From contig CM071931.1 of the NCBI GenBank assembly GCA_016081115.2, positions 18,204,317 to 18,268,316 on the forward strand: a stretch of 64,000 nt of DNA. The letters are read 5' to 3'. The position numbers and the translations under genes were made by a program. A model generated the notes under the pieces. That model worked only from the letters and a program-made list of their open reading frames with translations. It searched no databases and was not told where the DNA came from. This document shows, piece after piece, positions 45,133 to 57,027 of this stretch. How positions within the stretch are numbered: the first letter of the stretch is position 1; each line of letters begins with the position of its first letter. This DNA is from Rehmannia glutinosa (Eukaryota > Streptophyta > Magnoliopsida > Lamiales > Orobanchaceae).

Positions 45133-45552
45133 ATTTTAATTTGCCCCCTAAACTATCCGTATGTTTCTACTTTTTCCACTTAACTTTGAATTGTTATATT
45201 TTACCCCCTGAACTTTGCACATTGTCGAATTTAGTCGATAATTTCCAAAATTGTCTATAGCAATTACATCTCGATCAAACAATTATTTGGATCAATTTTC
45301 TCTCAAAATCTCATCATCATTAGTCAATATACAAAGAGTAATATATAATAATAATTAAATTTCATCAATAAACATAGACTATGATATCACTTTCAAATAT
45401 CACAAAATAAAATAACCATAAATGTTAAGGGGTAAATTTGGTAATTATATACTAAGTGAAATAATTTGCAAAATTCAGGGGTAAAATAGAACCATTCACA
45501 TTTAAGTGCGCAAAGCAGAAAAACTCATATAGTTTGGAGGACAAATTAAAAT
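45133..45552 (-). mobile_element. Miniature TIR element with a pararetroviral leader remnant, 0.42 kb
   Basis: The ends ATTTTAATTTGCCCCCTAAAC and (reverse complement) ATTTTAATTTGTCCTCCAAAC are inverted repeats of about 90 bp that include TTTTACCCC.TGAA.TTTGCA. At its centre the minus strand reads GAAAGTGATATCATAGTCTA then TGTTTATTGATGAAA, aligning with the GAAAATGGTATCAGAGCCTA / GGTTTATTAAGAA leader of the big copies. There is no coding sequence. No clear target duplication was found. Confidence 0.5.
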
Positions 45553-46505
45553 CTATGTAGTGTAAGGATGTGGTTGTGGATTGGGGGGAGGGAGGGACCC
45601 ATTTTTCCTTTTTTTTTTCTTTTTGGTTTTTCGGTTGTTCGTTTGGGTTTGTTGTAATTTTTCTTGTTTGTGTATTTGTTTTCCTGGTTGATTTGTGAAA
45701 CTCGTAGGCGGGTCAGTAGTTTCTGTCTTATAGTGCGTGATATAGCTCGTGCCCAGATTGCCACTTATGGGTCTCTCTTGCGGAGTGCCGAGTCTTCCTT
45801 TCGGGGCGGTTTGGTCTCCGGTCGGAGTGCTTTATTTTATTTTGTTTTATTGTTTTTTTTTGTATGTTTTCTTTGAGTTTTAATTATTTTACTCCCTCGA
45901 TAAGTGATTGTTTTTATCTCGTGTGGAGCTTTTCTCTTGACATCTATATCTATTTAAGGTGGCTTATTTGCCAGTTGGTAGTGGAATTTTGTTCTCGAAT
46001 TTTGAATTTATTTGTTATCGTTTCGATTAAAAAACGAAAACAGCTGATCTTTACTATTTCAACTTTTTCATGGATATCCAATCTACTCACTATTAATTTT
46101 ATATCTTAATTGAAAATATTATAAGCAATGCCCTTAGATATAATTCTTTCAAAGTAAATTAGATATGGGACCTTTGTTAGTAATGATATAATGTAAATAA
46201 GTAATATTATAATTTGTATATAATATAACTATACATACTGATGTGGGTAATTTTTATTTTTAATTATAATTAATCTTGATATATTATTTAAATATTCATT
46301 AGGACTTAATTATCAAATTGGGCCCAAAAGTATAATACTTCTTGAACTGTTTACCCTCGAGGCCCATCCCTTATACAAGTTTTTTAAGACCCAAGTCTCG
46401 ACTATAAATAGCTTCTCTCGTCTCCGGACTCCAGGATGAATCTAGAAATCTTTTACAAAGCGGGCACAAAATGAGTTCAGTTATAAATTATAATAAAAAA
46501 CTATT
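45553..46505. other. Intergenic, nothing recognised
   Basis: Contains a G-rich patch (45575-45600), T-rich runs and a plus-strand open frame at 45664-45876 with no domain. Near 46430-46480 the words CCAGGATGAATCTAGAAATC and GCGGGCACAAAATG resemble a broken hAT end, without a partner. Confidence 0.25.
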
Positions 46506-47060
46506 TGTAATGACCCCAAATTTTTATACCTTAATAAGAATTTTATTAATTATATTATTAGTTTATTTTATGGAATAATAATGGAGAATTAGAAGTTTAT
46601 TAATACTTTTAATAAGATAGTTAATTTGTTAAATTATGGATAGTAAAATAGACTTTTTCATTAGACTGATAGTTTGTTTAATTTGGACCTTATAACAAAT
46701 AATTGGATATTTAACTAGTTTAGAGTAATAAATCAAGCTCATATTGTTAGTAAGTTAATAATAAGTTCATATATCAAAATCTAATCTAATCGAAAGTAGG
46801 TTAAAATTAATACATATATGAGACATGTAAAACACACATCGAGGACACAAAGAAACGCAAAGATAGTGGGAGAAAGAAGAAGAAAGAAAGGAGAAAGGAG
46901 AATGAAGAGAGGAAATTTCCACACGAATCTTCTAGAATATGTTTGAGTTGATAGACGCCTGAAAATAATTTTACTATCCCTAAGTTGAACAGACAAGTAG
47001 CCACTTTAGTTTTCAGGTAGATTTAGGTTTGGATCATTGTTATGTATGTGATCTCAAGGT
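46506..47060 (+). mobile_element. Possible gypsy LTR fragment
   Basis: TGTAATGACCCCAAATTTTT at 46506 has the wording of many plant gypsy LTR starts, followed by AT-rich sequence and a purine-rich stretch (46855-46915). No end, PBS or partner LTR is visible, so this is a fragment at best. Confidence 0.3.
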
Positions 47061-47100
47061 TTGTTATCTTATCATGTTTGACTACAAGGCTTGCCGTCAA

Positions 47101-47322
47101 CTATCTATGATTGTATATATCACTACAAGCAAATGAACCCATCGCCTCCACCAAAATGCCCGGATTAGATCTACATTCTAGCTTCGGAAACAAGTATTTT
47201 TCCCGCGTCTTAGCAACAAATTTACCCTTCTTTAACCGCTTCGATCCCCCACAACTTTCCCCCGGGTGACCACCGTCATTCCCCCCAATTGAAAGTTGTC
47301 TTTTTTGTTTACTCTTAGCCAT
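47101..47322 (-). CDS. Hypothetical small protein, unrecognised
   Basis: 73 codons from an internal ATG giving MAKSKQKRQLSIGGNDGGHP, then a lysine-rich stretch (KRLKKGKFVAKT) and a short end. The basic N-terminus could be a nuclear signal. The composition looks coding, but I know no family for it. It sits next to a minisatellite, so it may be a fragment of a larger transposon gene. The longer start five codons upstream has no extra support. Confidence 0.25.
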   Translation of the reverse strand: MAKSKQKRQLSIGGNDGGHPGESCGGSKRLKKGKFVAKTREKYLFPKLECRSNPGILVEAMGSFACSDIYNHR

Positions 47323-47384
47323 CGATAGCCTCACAATCGAACCTATACGCCCAAAAAACTTTTATGATGCACATTATTTTGCTT

Positions 47385-47800
47385 AAATATGCAACAAAAA
47401 TTTTCTATCTATATATCATAACTGTATTAAAAAATCAACACAAAACAATATTCCTAAATATGCAACAGAAACAAAACTAAATATGCAACAAAAACATTCT
47501 ATCTATACATCATAACTATTTTGAAAAATCAACACAAAAAAACATTCCTAGGTGTGCAACAGAAAACAGAACTAAGTAAGCAACCAAAACATTCTATACA
47601 TACATCATAACTGTTTTAAAAAATCAACACAAAAAAATATTCCTAGGCGTGCAACAGAAAACAGAACTAAACAAAAATATTTTATCTATACATCATAACT
47701 GTTTTGAAAAAATCAACACAAAAAATATTCCTATGCGTGTAACAGAAAACAGAACTAAGTATGCAATAAAAATATTCTATATATACATTATAACCATATT
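47385..47800. repeat. Minisatellite, about 95-bp units, four to five copies
   Basis: Units read approximately ATGCAACAAAAAYATTCTAT then CTATACATCATAACTGTTTT, then a AAAATCAACACAAAAAATAT-type block, CCTAGGYGTGCAACAGAAAA and CAGAACTAAG. Copies begin near 47388, 47479, 47578, 47664 and 47758 and differ by small indels. The array lies between two minus-strand exon-like segments, probably in an intron or a decayed transposon. Confidence 0.65.
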
Positions 47801-48334
47801 CAAAAATAAAGACATGTATATACACAACAAACACATTGTATCTATACACTAAAAAAAATCAACGCATACTAAAACCATAATCTGGTAATTAAGCTAATCC
47901 CCTGTTCTGTTAAAAAAAAACCTAAGAAAATCAAAATTGCCAAGGCCATCCGTTTGCATGTGAAACTCCCACAAAAAAAAATAACTCCTAAACTAACAAA
48001 CACATTGGCATAAAAATTAACCCAATTTGAAAACTAATTTTTCAGAAGGTAGACATATGAACTCAAACAAATTTCAGAAAATTTAACAAAAACTCTCCAT
48101 GTAAAAAAACTCATTATACACAGCTAATCCATATAAAAATCAAATGAAAAAATCTTACGCACTACACAAAAATACACGAAAACCTGAACAAATATGTTAG
48201 AAAATAAAAAAATCACCGAAAAGTTTTTTTTTTAATATAACATGCAAAAAATTGCAGAAAATTGGAAAAAAAAGAAAAAAAAACCAGTAACAATTAAATA
48301 TAAAAAATTCGAAATCTAAAAACAAAGTTCTTAC
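47801..48334. other. A-rich DNA, no gene seen
   Basis: A-rich with short runs. It could be the intron downstream of the exon-like segment that follows on the minus strand. Confidence 0.3.
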
Positions 48335-48515
48335 CGAGTTTTTCTTCAATCTTGAGTCTGCCTTCAATGTCTTCCCTCGTCTCTTCCAAACCTTGATCGG
48401 TCTTTAATGCCTTAATTTTTCTCTCTTTGACAGAAGGTTTTTTTTTTTGAGAGAACTCTTTAACAAAAGTTAAAGAGACGTGTATATTTAGTTTTGGGAT
48501 AGATTTACGTCCCAA
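48335..48515 (-). CDS. Exon-like segment, unrecognised
   Basis: From an ATG at 48515 the frame reads MGRKSIPKLNIHVSLTFVKE and continues lysine/glutamate-rich to EEKLG, where a consensus GGTAAG donor occurs (intron from 48334). The charged composition suggests a nuclear or coiled-coil protein. No family recognised and no second exon confirmed. Confidence 0.3.
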
Positions 48516-48865
48516 GATTCACGGTGCACTATCCACCTCTACAGATTACCTACAAAATTACAAACTATCCTTAATTAAAAATCGGTCCCTATGCATATTT
48601 ACAAAAATATCCCTGTAACCGTTTTTAAATATTTAAAATACCTTAAATACTGTAATAATCTAAGCCCTTCAAAATTAAAAATAAACGGCCCAGATCAGTC
48701 CCTACGGTCTCACCTCAGCATATTAGTCTCATTCTCAGGGCCGGGCCTGCTTCCAAACCTATTTTGGAAGGAAAAAATAACCCATAATGTACGTGGGTAT
48801 CGCTTGGATGACAACCTTAGCAAGAATCAATTTTTCGGCCGGTGTAAGCTAAGGTCTGCTCTTTC

Positions 48866-49371
48866 TAAGGCTGCAATCGAATCGAAACGGGCCGAGCTTT
48901 TGAGAGTTTGAATTTGGCTCGTTTATTATCAAGTCGAACTCGAGCCTGAATTTATTGAACATATTGATGGCTCACGAACTTTTTCGAGCTTAATCGAGCC
49001 TAAACGAACTAAGTAAATATTAATCATAAATTAAATTATTCTTCAATTTATTACAAAAATAAAATTATATATATCTAAAAATGCATAATATATTTATTAA
49101 AAACCTGTAATTTGATTCAAACATATAAATTTATTCAAATATTTTTATATTTATCATAAGTAAACATATAAAAATTAAAACTGAAGTCAAATTATTAGTT
49201 TAACTTATACGAGCTTACTAACGAGTCTGTTCACGAGCTAACAAACCGAATATCTCTAAGTTTGAGTTTGGTTCATTTATTTTAGCGAGCCTCCTTAAAC
49301 GAACTCGAACGTGCTTTTATTAAATCGATTCCCGTATAGCTCACGAGCGGCTTGGTTCATTTGTAACTCTA
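48866..49371. mobile_element. hAT-like MITE, 506 bp
   Basis: The ends TAAGGCTGCAATCGAATCG and (reverse complement) TAGAGTTACAAATGAACCAA are imperfect inverted repeats. The subterminal parts share CGAGC/GCTCG words (GGCCGAGC, CACGAGC). Flanks GCTCTTTC (48858-48865) and GATCTTTC (49372-49379) match at 7/8, an 8-bp hAT-type duplication. Non-coding. Confidence 0.7.
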
Positions 49372-49518
49372 GATCTTTCCATCCTTTTAACTTTATGGGG
49401 ATAATTTTTTTCTTTCGGATCAAATTACTCATTTCACAAATTTATCCACACACAATATAGGTGATAATCAAAATTCCATTATTTGTGATTAGTTGTCCAA
49501 TCAAAGGCATAACTGAAC

Positions 49519-50453
49519 CAGTGGGTTTTTTTTTTAGCCTTTTAGGCCAATTGAAAATCTTTTTTAGCCATCTTTTTCAAACACATCTCTTTTAGCCATT
49601 TTTGGGTGCGAAATGACATAACTGCCCTTTAGTAGTTTTACAACCCCATGTTTGAGTCACAACATAACCAAACACTCGAAAAGCACACAGTGACCCCCCA
49701 AAAATTCGGAACCGGCGACTTGGACGATGGCAACCGAATTGACGATGGCGACCGCATCGACCTCTATAGTTTTTTGGTTAATTTCATGTTTTTTTGTTGA
49801 TTTATTTAGTCTATAGTTGTTTTAGTTTAGGATTTTTTGTAGTTTTTGTAGAAATGCTAGGGTTTTATATGGATTTGGTGTTGGTGGATGAGCTTGGGAT
49901 GTTGTTAATGGTGGAAAGTGACTTGGGGAAAAAGACGATGTAACTGGATACCCAATAATTGGGATATCCAATTACATAACTCGATATCGAGTTACGCATA
50001 ACTCGATATCGAGTTATGTAACTGGATATCCCAATTATAACTCGATATCGAGTTATATTTAACTGGATATCCCAATTATTGGGTATCCAGTTATATTTAA
50101 CTCGATATCGAGTTTCCAATAAAAAAGGTAGGCGTCAGTCAAACCAACAATAACTCGATATGGAGTTACTATTCAATCTTCTATCAAATTAATCCTCTTT
50201 TCGGTATCTATAATTCAACACCCATATTGCATATTTAAAAACGAAAAATACAGGCTTGATTTTTGAAAGAAAGAGTAAGAGTATACATAGAGATATGTGA
50301 AAGAGAGATAAATAATCCAAATATCAAACAAATATGCTAGAAGGGTATGAATGTCATTTTGCATCCCAAAATGGCTAAAAAAGATGTGTCTACGAAAGAT
50401 GGCTATTTTCCATCTTTATATTTTGTAAATGGCTATTTTGTACCATTTCCACT
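49519..50453. mobile_element. Inverted-repeat element with palindrome array, copy A (935 bp)
   Basis: The left part CAGTGGGTTTTTTTTTTAGCC and the right part (reverse complement AGTGGAAATGGTACAAAATAG) share repeated TTTTTTAGCCAT modules and the block ACACATCTTTTTTAGCCATT, giving long, interrupted inverted repeats. A second copy in the opposite orientation lies at 61885-62505. The centre is an array of short palindromes. The target duplication is unclear here. Confidence 0.6.
49936..50168. repeat. Array of 16-bp perfect palindromes
   Basis: AACTCGATATCGAGTT, its own reverse complement, occurs exactly at 49978-49993, 50000-50015, 50039-50054 and 50099-50114. A degenerate copy lies near 50153. 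Between them are related inverted words AACTGGATATCCCAATTA and TAATTGGGATATCCAATTA. Such arrays can form cruciforms or hairpins. The element copy at 61885-62505 has decayed versions (AACTCGACATCGAA, TTCGATGTCGAGT). Confidence 0.85.
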
Positions 50454-51858
50454 AACCCTGAAATAGCTCTTAAAATTTTTAACAAGGTCAATAAGGCCTT
50501 CTTTCTATTATTTATTGGGTGATCACTTGAAAAAGTAAAATATATTTTATATGTTTAATTAGTTAACACAAATTTTATCCCAATGTGTTTAAAAAAAATC
50601 ATATTGAGTCTCGTAATTAAACTACGAAAATTACATGTGTATTTCACTAGTGTACGTTCACTTGTCTTGTATTTGGCTTTGGTAATTAACTTGCTTATGG
50701 TGCCTGTTAGTGTTTGTGGTGTTTCGATAATTGGTTTATCCATAATTGGACGGTAACTTTCTTATTGTGTCAGTCATGGTTTATGGTGTTTTAAAATGGT
50801 TATTCTACTTCTCAAAAAAAAAAATGTTATTCTAGGTAGGGGTGTCAATTTCAAACCCAACATGAATCTAACACGAAATTAATGGGTATTGGTCCAGCCT
50901 TTTTGAGCCGGGTCAAACTTGGATAACTCGCCAATTAAACATGTTGGGGTCGGGTCAACCTGCTAAGACCAATTTAACTCCTCAACCCGTTTGTGTATTT
51001 TTTTTAAAAAAAAAACTTAGTAAATGATTAATTGTAAGAAAAAAACAAAAAACAAGACATGTCCTTAAACTTAAATGCTAAAACCTCCTTAATTATGTAT
51101 ATTGTTATTATTTTGCTAGTTTTTTTTATGTGTGTGTTATCCCCATAATATGATTAGTATGTTATGTTATTTATGCAATTGGTCATTTCTTTTTGTATGT
51201 TCTGAATTGTGATATTTTCTATTAATTGAATAGTGACATATTGATTGATTTTAAAAAAATTAAATTTAATCAGTTGAAACTATTAAAGATATATAAAATT
51301 AATTTTATTAGACGGGTTGAATGGGTGGGTTCGGGACCTGTGAAATAAATAGGTCGGGTTCGGGTTCAATATTCTAACACGAATAAATAAACAGGTCGGG
51401 TCCGGTTGAATGGTTTCGACCCACAAACCCGGACTCAGGAACCCTGACCCAACCCAAATTAACACCCCTAATTATCAATGTTTTTAAACCCGGACCGAAC
51501 CGACCGGTTCGATCGGTTTAACCGGGAACCAGTCACATATCCAGCTCAGTTCTATATTAAAACCGGGTGGCTAAAAAACCGTTGCCACCCGGTCAAAATC
51601 AGCAAAAAACCCGAAAACCGGCGACTTGGCTAACCTGGTTCAAATTTTTTAAGCAATATTTTCTTTGTTTTATTACAAAAAGTGAACGCATATTTGGTAA
51701 ATTTACATAAAAAATTTCCTCATATTCGATTTATACATAGATTTGGATATTATAATTTATTATATTGTTTTTTGTTTTTTTATTTATATTTTTTTTATTT
51801 TTCTTATATTTGTATTTGTATTTATCTTTTACATTTGTACATGTATATATATTTATGT

Positions 51859-52894
51859 TGTTGGAAATTTTGGTTTTGATAAAGTGGGTGTCGACCCGAC
51901 TTTGACCAATTTTCCGGTGGCTAAAAATTTAATTCTGGAGGAATTAAATTATATATTATTAATCTACGTTCCGAGTAGATGTACGTTGTATTTTTTATTT
52001 CTCAAAACCGAATTTCGGTGAGTGAGAAATTAATACACGAAGGTAGCCACATAAATAGGCATTATGTAAAGATTATGTAAAGGGAAATGAAAGGCTTTTG
52101 CCTTATCCCACATGGAATACAAATCATTGTTTATCCTAGTTTATTTACTAGAAGGTGTTATATGTTGTATAAACTATAACACAATTGGATGATCACAAGT
52201 GGGCCACACGCGCGCGCGCGTTCGCCCGGACCGGCCTCGGCCAAGGCCTGGGGGCCCAGGCTTGGTGGGGCGGCCCGCCCTGTTGGGCCTGGGTCCACTA
52301 AAGTTTTGCCACTCGAAAATGGGCTTGCCTGGTCATGAGTGATCGCTGGCTTGTTGGAGCCAATGAATCCGGACATTGTAGGTGTCCGGATTCGTGTGAC
52401 TGTTAGAGTGATCATCTGAAAAGAGCACACTACTTGTCTGTTATGGAGTAGTGGGGTGTAACATCTGGGATGTTACAATTGGATTAATGCGCACTACTTT
52501 TTTGTTATCTCCTGCAGGTGTTGGCTGTATATATATTCATTGTTGTGCATTGCAGAAATACACAGAAAATTCATAGCACTTCATATACCTCAAAAGCAAG
52601 TTTCTGCATTATACACATAGAGTCTAGCAACCAGTCTTCAACATTTTCTAGATCGAAGGAGCTTCTGTGTTAGTGGTGCTACTACACCGAAGACATAAGC
52701 CGTTTCATCTTTGGAAGCAATACGTCAGACCGTGAGCACTAGCCGGGACGTAATTGCTTTGCGGAAAGAGATTCTTCTCGACTCGGCTTTCTGAAAGTTC
52801 TTTTGAAGAAGTTGTAATAGTATTTTTCTTGTAATCTTTGTTTCTGTAATTTGCCATTTTGAAGGCATCCCGATTTTGTTCCATTGTCATAACA
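51859..52894 (+). mobile_element. Extra Copia LTR within duplication unit 1
   Basis: TGTTGGAAATTTTGG to CATTGTCATAACA, the duplicate of 54672-55752. It is preceded by TATGT, also duplicated. It is not a solo LTR from recombination, because it is followed by 28 bp of leader and gag sequence. Confidence 0.85.
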
Positions 52895-52922
52895 ATCGCA
52901 AAGCAATTATCCGAACTTCACG

Positions 52923-53343
52923 ATGGCAAGCACAAGCAGAACCCCGATCATCCCTCCTGCTCAAGCTGAGAAACCCAAAAAATTCATGGGTTTCGACTTC
53001 AAGAGGTGGCAGCAAAAAATGTTGTTCTACCTGACTACCCTAAGTCTGGCGAAGTATCTGACCGAGGACGCTCCTGTTGTTCTTTGAGAACGAAGCGAAT
53101 CTTTGAAAAAGCGCTGCGTTTGATGCATGGGGCCAGGGAGATTTCCTGTGCTATAACTATGTCCTAAACGGACTTAGTGATGCACTTTACAGTGTGTATT
53201 GTGCTGTGAAATCATCCAAAGAATTGTGGGATTCTTTAGAGAAGAAGTAGAAAACCGAGGATGCCGGCACAAAGAAATTTGTTGTCGGTAAGTTCTTGGA
53301 TTTTGTGATGGTTGATTCTAAAACCGTGAGGGAATAAGTTCAG
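52923..53343 (+). pseudogene. Truncated Copia gag (unit 1)
   Basis: ATG at 52923 in the context CACGATGGCAAGCAC. It encodes the same N-terminus as the full copy (EKPKKFMGFDFKRWQQKML) and has a frameshift/stop near 53086. It breaks at the duplication junction. Confidence 0.75.
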
Positions 53344-56199
53344 AAATATATTTTATATGTTTAATTAGTTAACACAAATTTTATCCCAATGTGTTTAAAA
53401 AAAAAATCATATTGAGTCTCGTAATTAAACTACGAAAATTACATGTGTATTTCACTAGTGTACGTTCACTTGTCTTGTATTTGGCTTTGGTAATTAACTT
53501 GCTTATCGTGCCAGTTAGTGTTTGTGGTGTTTCGATAATTGGTTTATCCATAGTTGGACGGTAACTTTCTTATTGTGTCAGTCATGGTTTATGGTGTTTT
53601 AAAATGGTTATTCTACTTCTCAAAAAAAAATGTTATTCTAGGTAGGGGTGTCAATTTTAAACCCAACATGAATCTAACACGAAATTAATGGGTATTGGTC
53701 CAGCCTTTTTGAACCGGGTCAAACTTGGCTAACTCGCCAATTAAACATGTTGGGGTCGGGTCAACCTGCTAAGACCAATTTAACTCCTCAACCCGTTTGT
53801 GTATTTTTTTTTAAAAAAAACTTAGTAAATGATTAATTGTAAGAAAAAAACAAAAAACAAGACATGTCCTTAAACTTAAATGCTAAAACCTCCTTAATTA
53901 TGTATATTTTTATTATTTTGCTAGTTTTTTTTATGTGTGTGTTGTCCCCATAATATGATTAGTATGTTATGTTATTTATGCAATTGGTCATTTCTTTTTG
54001 TATGTTCTGAATTGTGATATTTTCTATTAATTGAATAGTGCCATATTGATTGATTTTAAAAAAATTAAATTTAATCAGTTGAAACTATTAAAGATATATA
54101 AAATTAATTTTATTAGACGGGTTGAATGGGTGGGTTCGGGACCTGTGAAATAAACAGGTCGGGTTCGGGTTCAATATTCTAACACGAATAAATAAATAGG
54201 TCGGGTCCGGTTGACTGGTTTCGACCCACAAACCCACAAACCCGGACTCAGGAACCCTGACCCAACCCAAATTAACACCCCTAATTATCAATCATTTTAA
54301 ACCCGGACCGAACCGACCGGTTCGATCGGTTTAACCGGAACGATCACATGTCCAAATTTCGGTTCTATATTAAAACCGGGTGGCTAAAAAACCGTTGCCA
54401 CCCGGTCAAAACCAGCAAAAAACCCGAAAACCGGCGACTCGGCTAACCCGGTTCAAATTTTTTAAGCAATATTTTCTTTGTTTTATTACAAAAAGTGAAC
54501 GCATATTTGGTAAATTTACATAAAAAATTTCCTCATATTCGATTTATACATAGATTTGGATATTATAATTTATTATATTGTTTTTTGTTTTTTTATTTAT
54601 ATTTTTTTTATTTTTCTTATATTTGTATTTGTATTTATCTTTTGCATTTATACATGTATATATATTTATGTTGTTGGAAATTTTGGTTTTGATAAAGTGG
54701 GTGTCGACCCGACTTTGACCAATCTTCCGGTGGCTAAAAATTTAATTCTGGAGGAATTAAATTATATATTATTAATCTACGTTCCGAGTAGATGTTCGTT
54801 GTATTTTTTATTTCTCAAAACCGAATTTCGGTGAGTGAGAAATTAATACACGAAGGTAGCCACATAAATAGGCATTATGTAAAGATTATGTAAAGGGAAA
54901 TGAAAGGTTTTTGCCTTATCCCACATGGAATACAAATCATTGTTTATCCTAGTTTATTTACTAGAAGGTGTTATATTTTGTTTAAACTATAACACAAGTG
55001 GATGATCACAAGTGGGTCACACGCGCGCACGCGTGCCCGTCCGGCCCGGCCTCGGCCAGGGCCTGGGATTGGGCTTGGGCTTGTGCATGGGCATGGGCCT
55101 GGGCCTGGGTTTAGGCTGGGGCGGCCCGGCCCTATTGGGCCTGGGTCCACTAAAGTTTTGCCACTCGAAAATGGGCTTGGCCCAGATTCGAGTGACTGTT
55201 GGACTGTTGGAGCCCAATGAATCTGGACATTGTAGGTGTCCAGATTCGTGTGATCTGACCAGAGTGGTCATCAAAAGAGCCCACTACTTTGTCCGCAGTA
55301 TGGAGTAGTGGGGTGTAAACATCCGGGATGTTACAATTGGATTAATGCGCACTACTTTTTTGTTATCTCCTGCAGGTGTTGGCTGTATATATATTCATTG
55401 TTGTGCATTGCAGAAATACACAGAAAATTCATAGCACTTCATATACCTCAAAAGCAAGTTTATGCATTATACACATAGAGTCCATCAACCAGTCTTCAAC
55501 ATTTTCTAGTTCGAAGGATCTTCTGTGTTAGTGGTGCTACTACACAGAAGACGTAAGCCGTTTCATTTTTGGAAGCAATACGTCAGACCGTGAGCACTAG
55601 CCGGGATGTAATTGCTTTGCGGAAAGAGATTCTTCTCGACTCGGCTTTCTGAAAGTTCTTTTGAAGAAGTTGTAATAGTATTTTTCTTGTAATCTTTGTT
55701 TCTGTAATTTGCCATTTTGAAGGCATCCCGATTTTGTACCATTGTCATAACAATCGCAAAGCAATTATCCGAACTTCACGATGGCAAGCACAAGCAGAAC
55801 CCCGATCATCCCTTCTGCTCAAGCTGAGAAACCCAAAAAATTCATGGGTTTCGACTTCAAGAGGTGGCAGCAAAAAATATTGTTCTACCTGATTACCCTA
55901 AGTCCGCAAAGTATGTCGACCGAGGGCGCTCTGTTGTTGCTAAGAACGAAGCGAATCTTTGAAAAACGCGTCTTGCGTTTGATGCATGGGGCGAGTGATT
56001 TCTGTGCCGTAACTATGTCCTAAACGGACTTAGTGATGCACTTTACAGTGTGTATTGTGCTGTGAAATCCTCCAAAGAATTGTGGGATTCTTTGGAGAAG
56101 AAGTAGAAAACCGAGGATGCCGGCACAAAGAAATTTGTTGTCGGTAAGTTCTTGGATTTTGTGATGGTTGATTCTAAAACCGTGATGGAACAAGTTCAG
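53344..56199 (+). repeat. Tandem duplication, unit 2 (2.86 kb)
   Basis: The second tandem copy, continuing into the rest of the Copia element. The units are nearly identical apart from small indels and a striking set of CAG/CTG versus CG differences. Confidence 0.9.
54672..55752 (+). mobile_element. Copia 5' LTR, 1.08 kb
   Basis: TGTTGGAAATTTTGG to ATAACA. TATGT precedes it (54667-54671) and follows the 3' LTR (61255-61259), a 5-bp target duplication. An (ACGCGCGC)-rich and GGGCTTGGGCTTG-type region at about 55020-55135 varies strongly among the three LTR copies. Confidence 0.9.
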
Positions 56200-56640
56200 A
56201 AGTTCCAGTTGATCCTACATGAAATCTCTTGCCGAGGGAATGGCTTTCTTTGGAAGCATTCAAAGTGGCCGCCTTGATTGAGAAATTGCCCCCAAGTTGG
56301 AAGGATTTCAAGAATTATCTCAAAAATAAGCGAAAGGAGATGGGACTAGAGGATCGATTGTCAAACTCGGAGATGAGGAAGACAATAGGAGGATTGACTC
56401 TAAGTCCAAGCTTGTCCCTATGGAGTCAAAAGCCAACTTGATGGAGCATGGCTCGTCAAGTAACTCGAAGAAAAGGCCTAACGATAAAGGCAAGAAATCG
56501 GCAGCTGGAAAATTCCAGGGAGCTTGCTACAAGCGTGGCAAAAACCGAACCATATGGCAAAAGAATCGCCGTCGCCCAAAGAAAAAGAAAGCAAAACCGC
56601 AGATCCAATGCCAATGTGGTTGAAGAAAGGGAGCCGACCA
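55781..56640 (+). pseudogene. Copia gag
   Basis: Starts MASTSRTPIIPSAQAEKPKK at 55781, followed by FMGFDFKRWQQK, the usual start of this Copia gag type. Later blocks in other frames include KVAALIEKLPPSWKDFKNYL (about 56265-56325) and a decayed zinc knuckle (CYKRGKNRTIWQKNR, which has lost its Cys-Cys-His-Cys pattern) near 56525. At least three frameshifts or stops (near 55900, 56020, 56220). Gag would form the particle; this one is inactive. Confidence 0.75.
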
Positions 56641-57027
56641 CGCGTTGACATGCTCGGTGGTGTTTTGAAGCTAATTTGGTGGATAACCCGAAAGAATGGT
56701 TTGTGGATACCGTGCCACTTGCCATGTCTATTCGATAATGATGCATTCTCGTCTTACATCCCATCGACCGGAAGGAAGCTCCATATGGGGAATCACGCCT
56801 CTTCGATGTTCTTTGGCGTTGGAACGATGGTGCTAAAGCTTACTTCGGGAAAGGAGTTGAAGGTCAAGGATGTCTTTGCATGTCCCGGACATCCGCAAAA
56901 ATTTGGTTTCGGGTTCGGCTTTCTTGGTCAACCATGGGTTTAGACTAGTTTTTGAGTCGAAAAGTTTGTACTTAGCAAATTTGGACAGTTCCTTGGTAGG
57001 GGTTATCTAGACAAAGGACTGTTCAAA
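56641..57027 (+). pseudogene. Copia protease and linker region
   Basis: Sequence after gag reads NPKEWFVDT in one frame near 56685, at the place of the retropepsin D-T/S-G site, but the glycine is not seen. It then reads KLTSGKELKVKDVFACP (about 56835-56890) in another. These are the protease and pre-integrase segments of a Copia polyprotein, in broken frames. Confidence 0.55.

Larger units (their letters stand above)
50538..53343 (+). repeat. Tandem duplication, unit 1 (2.81 kb)
   Basis: This segment and the next (53344-56199) are the same sequence in tandem: left flank, hAT1 left part, hAT2 left part, a Copia LTR and the first part of gag. Unit 1 ends inside gag at GAATAAGTTCAG and jumps straight back to AAATATATTTTATATG. 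Only a few A residues are shared at the junction. Unequal exchange or replication-based duplication after the Copia insertion explains this. Confidence 0.9.

Noticed and set aside
46506..47060. A complete gypsy LTR
   Set aside because: Only a plausible TGTAATGACC start is present; no PBS, end or second copy was found, so it is listed as a fragment.
51682..52021. Hydrophobic ORFs of 65 and 92 codons, repeated at 54495-54834
   Set aside because: T-rich low-complexity DNA of hAT2 and the LTR start read as Phe/Ile/Tyr; the repetition comes from the tandem duplication.
55002..55308. Gly/Leu/Pro-rich ORFs in the Copia LTR
   Set aside because: Translation of a GC-rich GGGCTTGGGC-type repeat within the LTR that varies among LTR copies.
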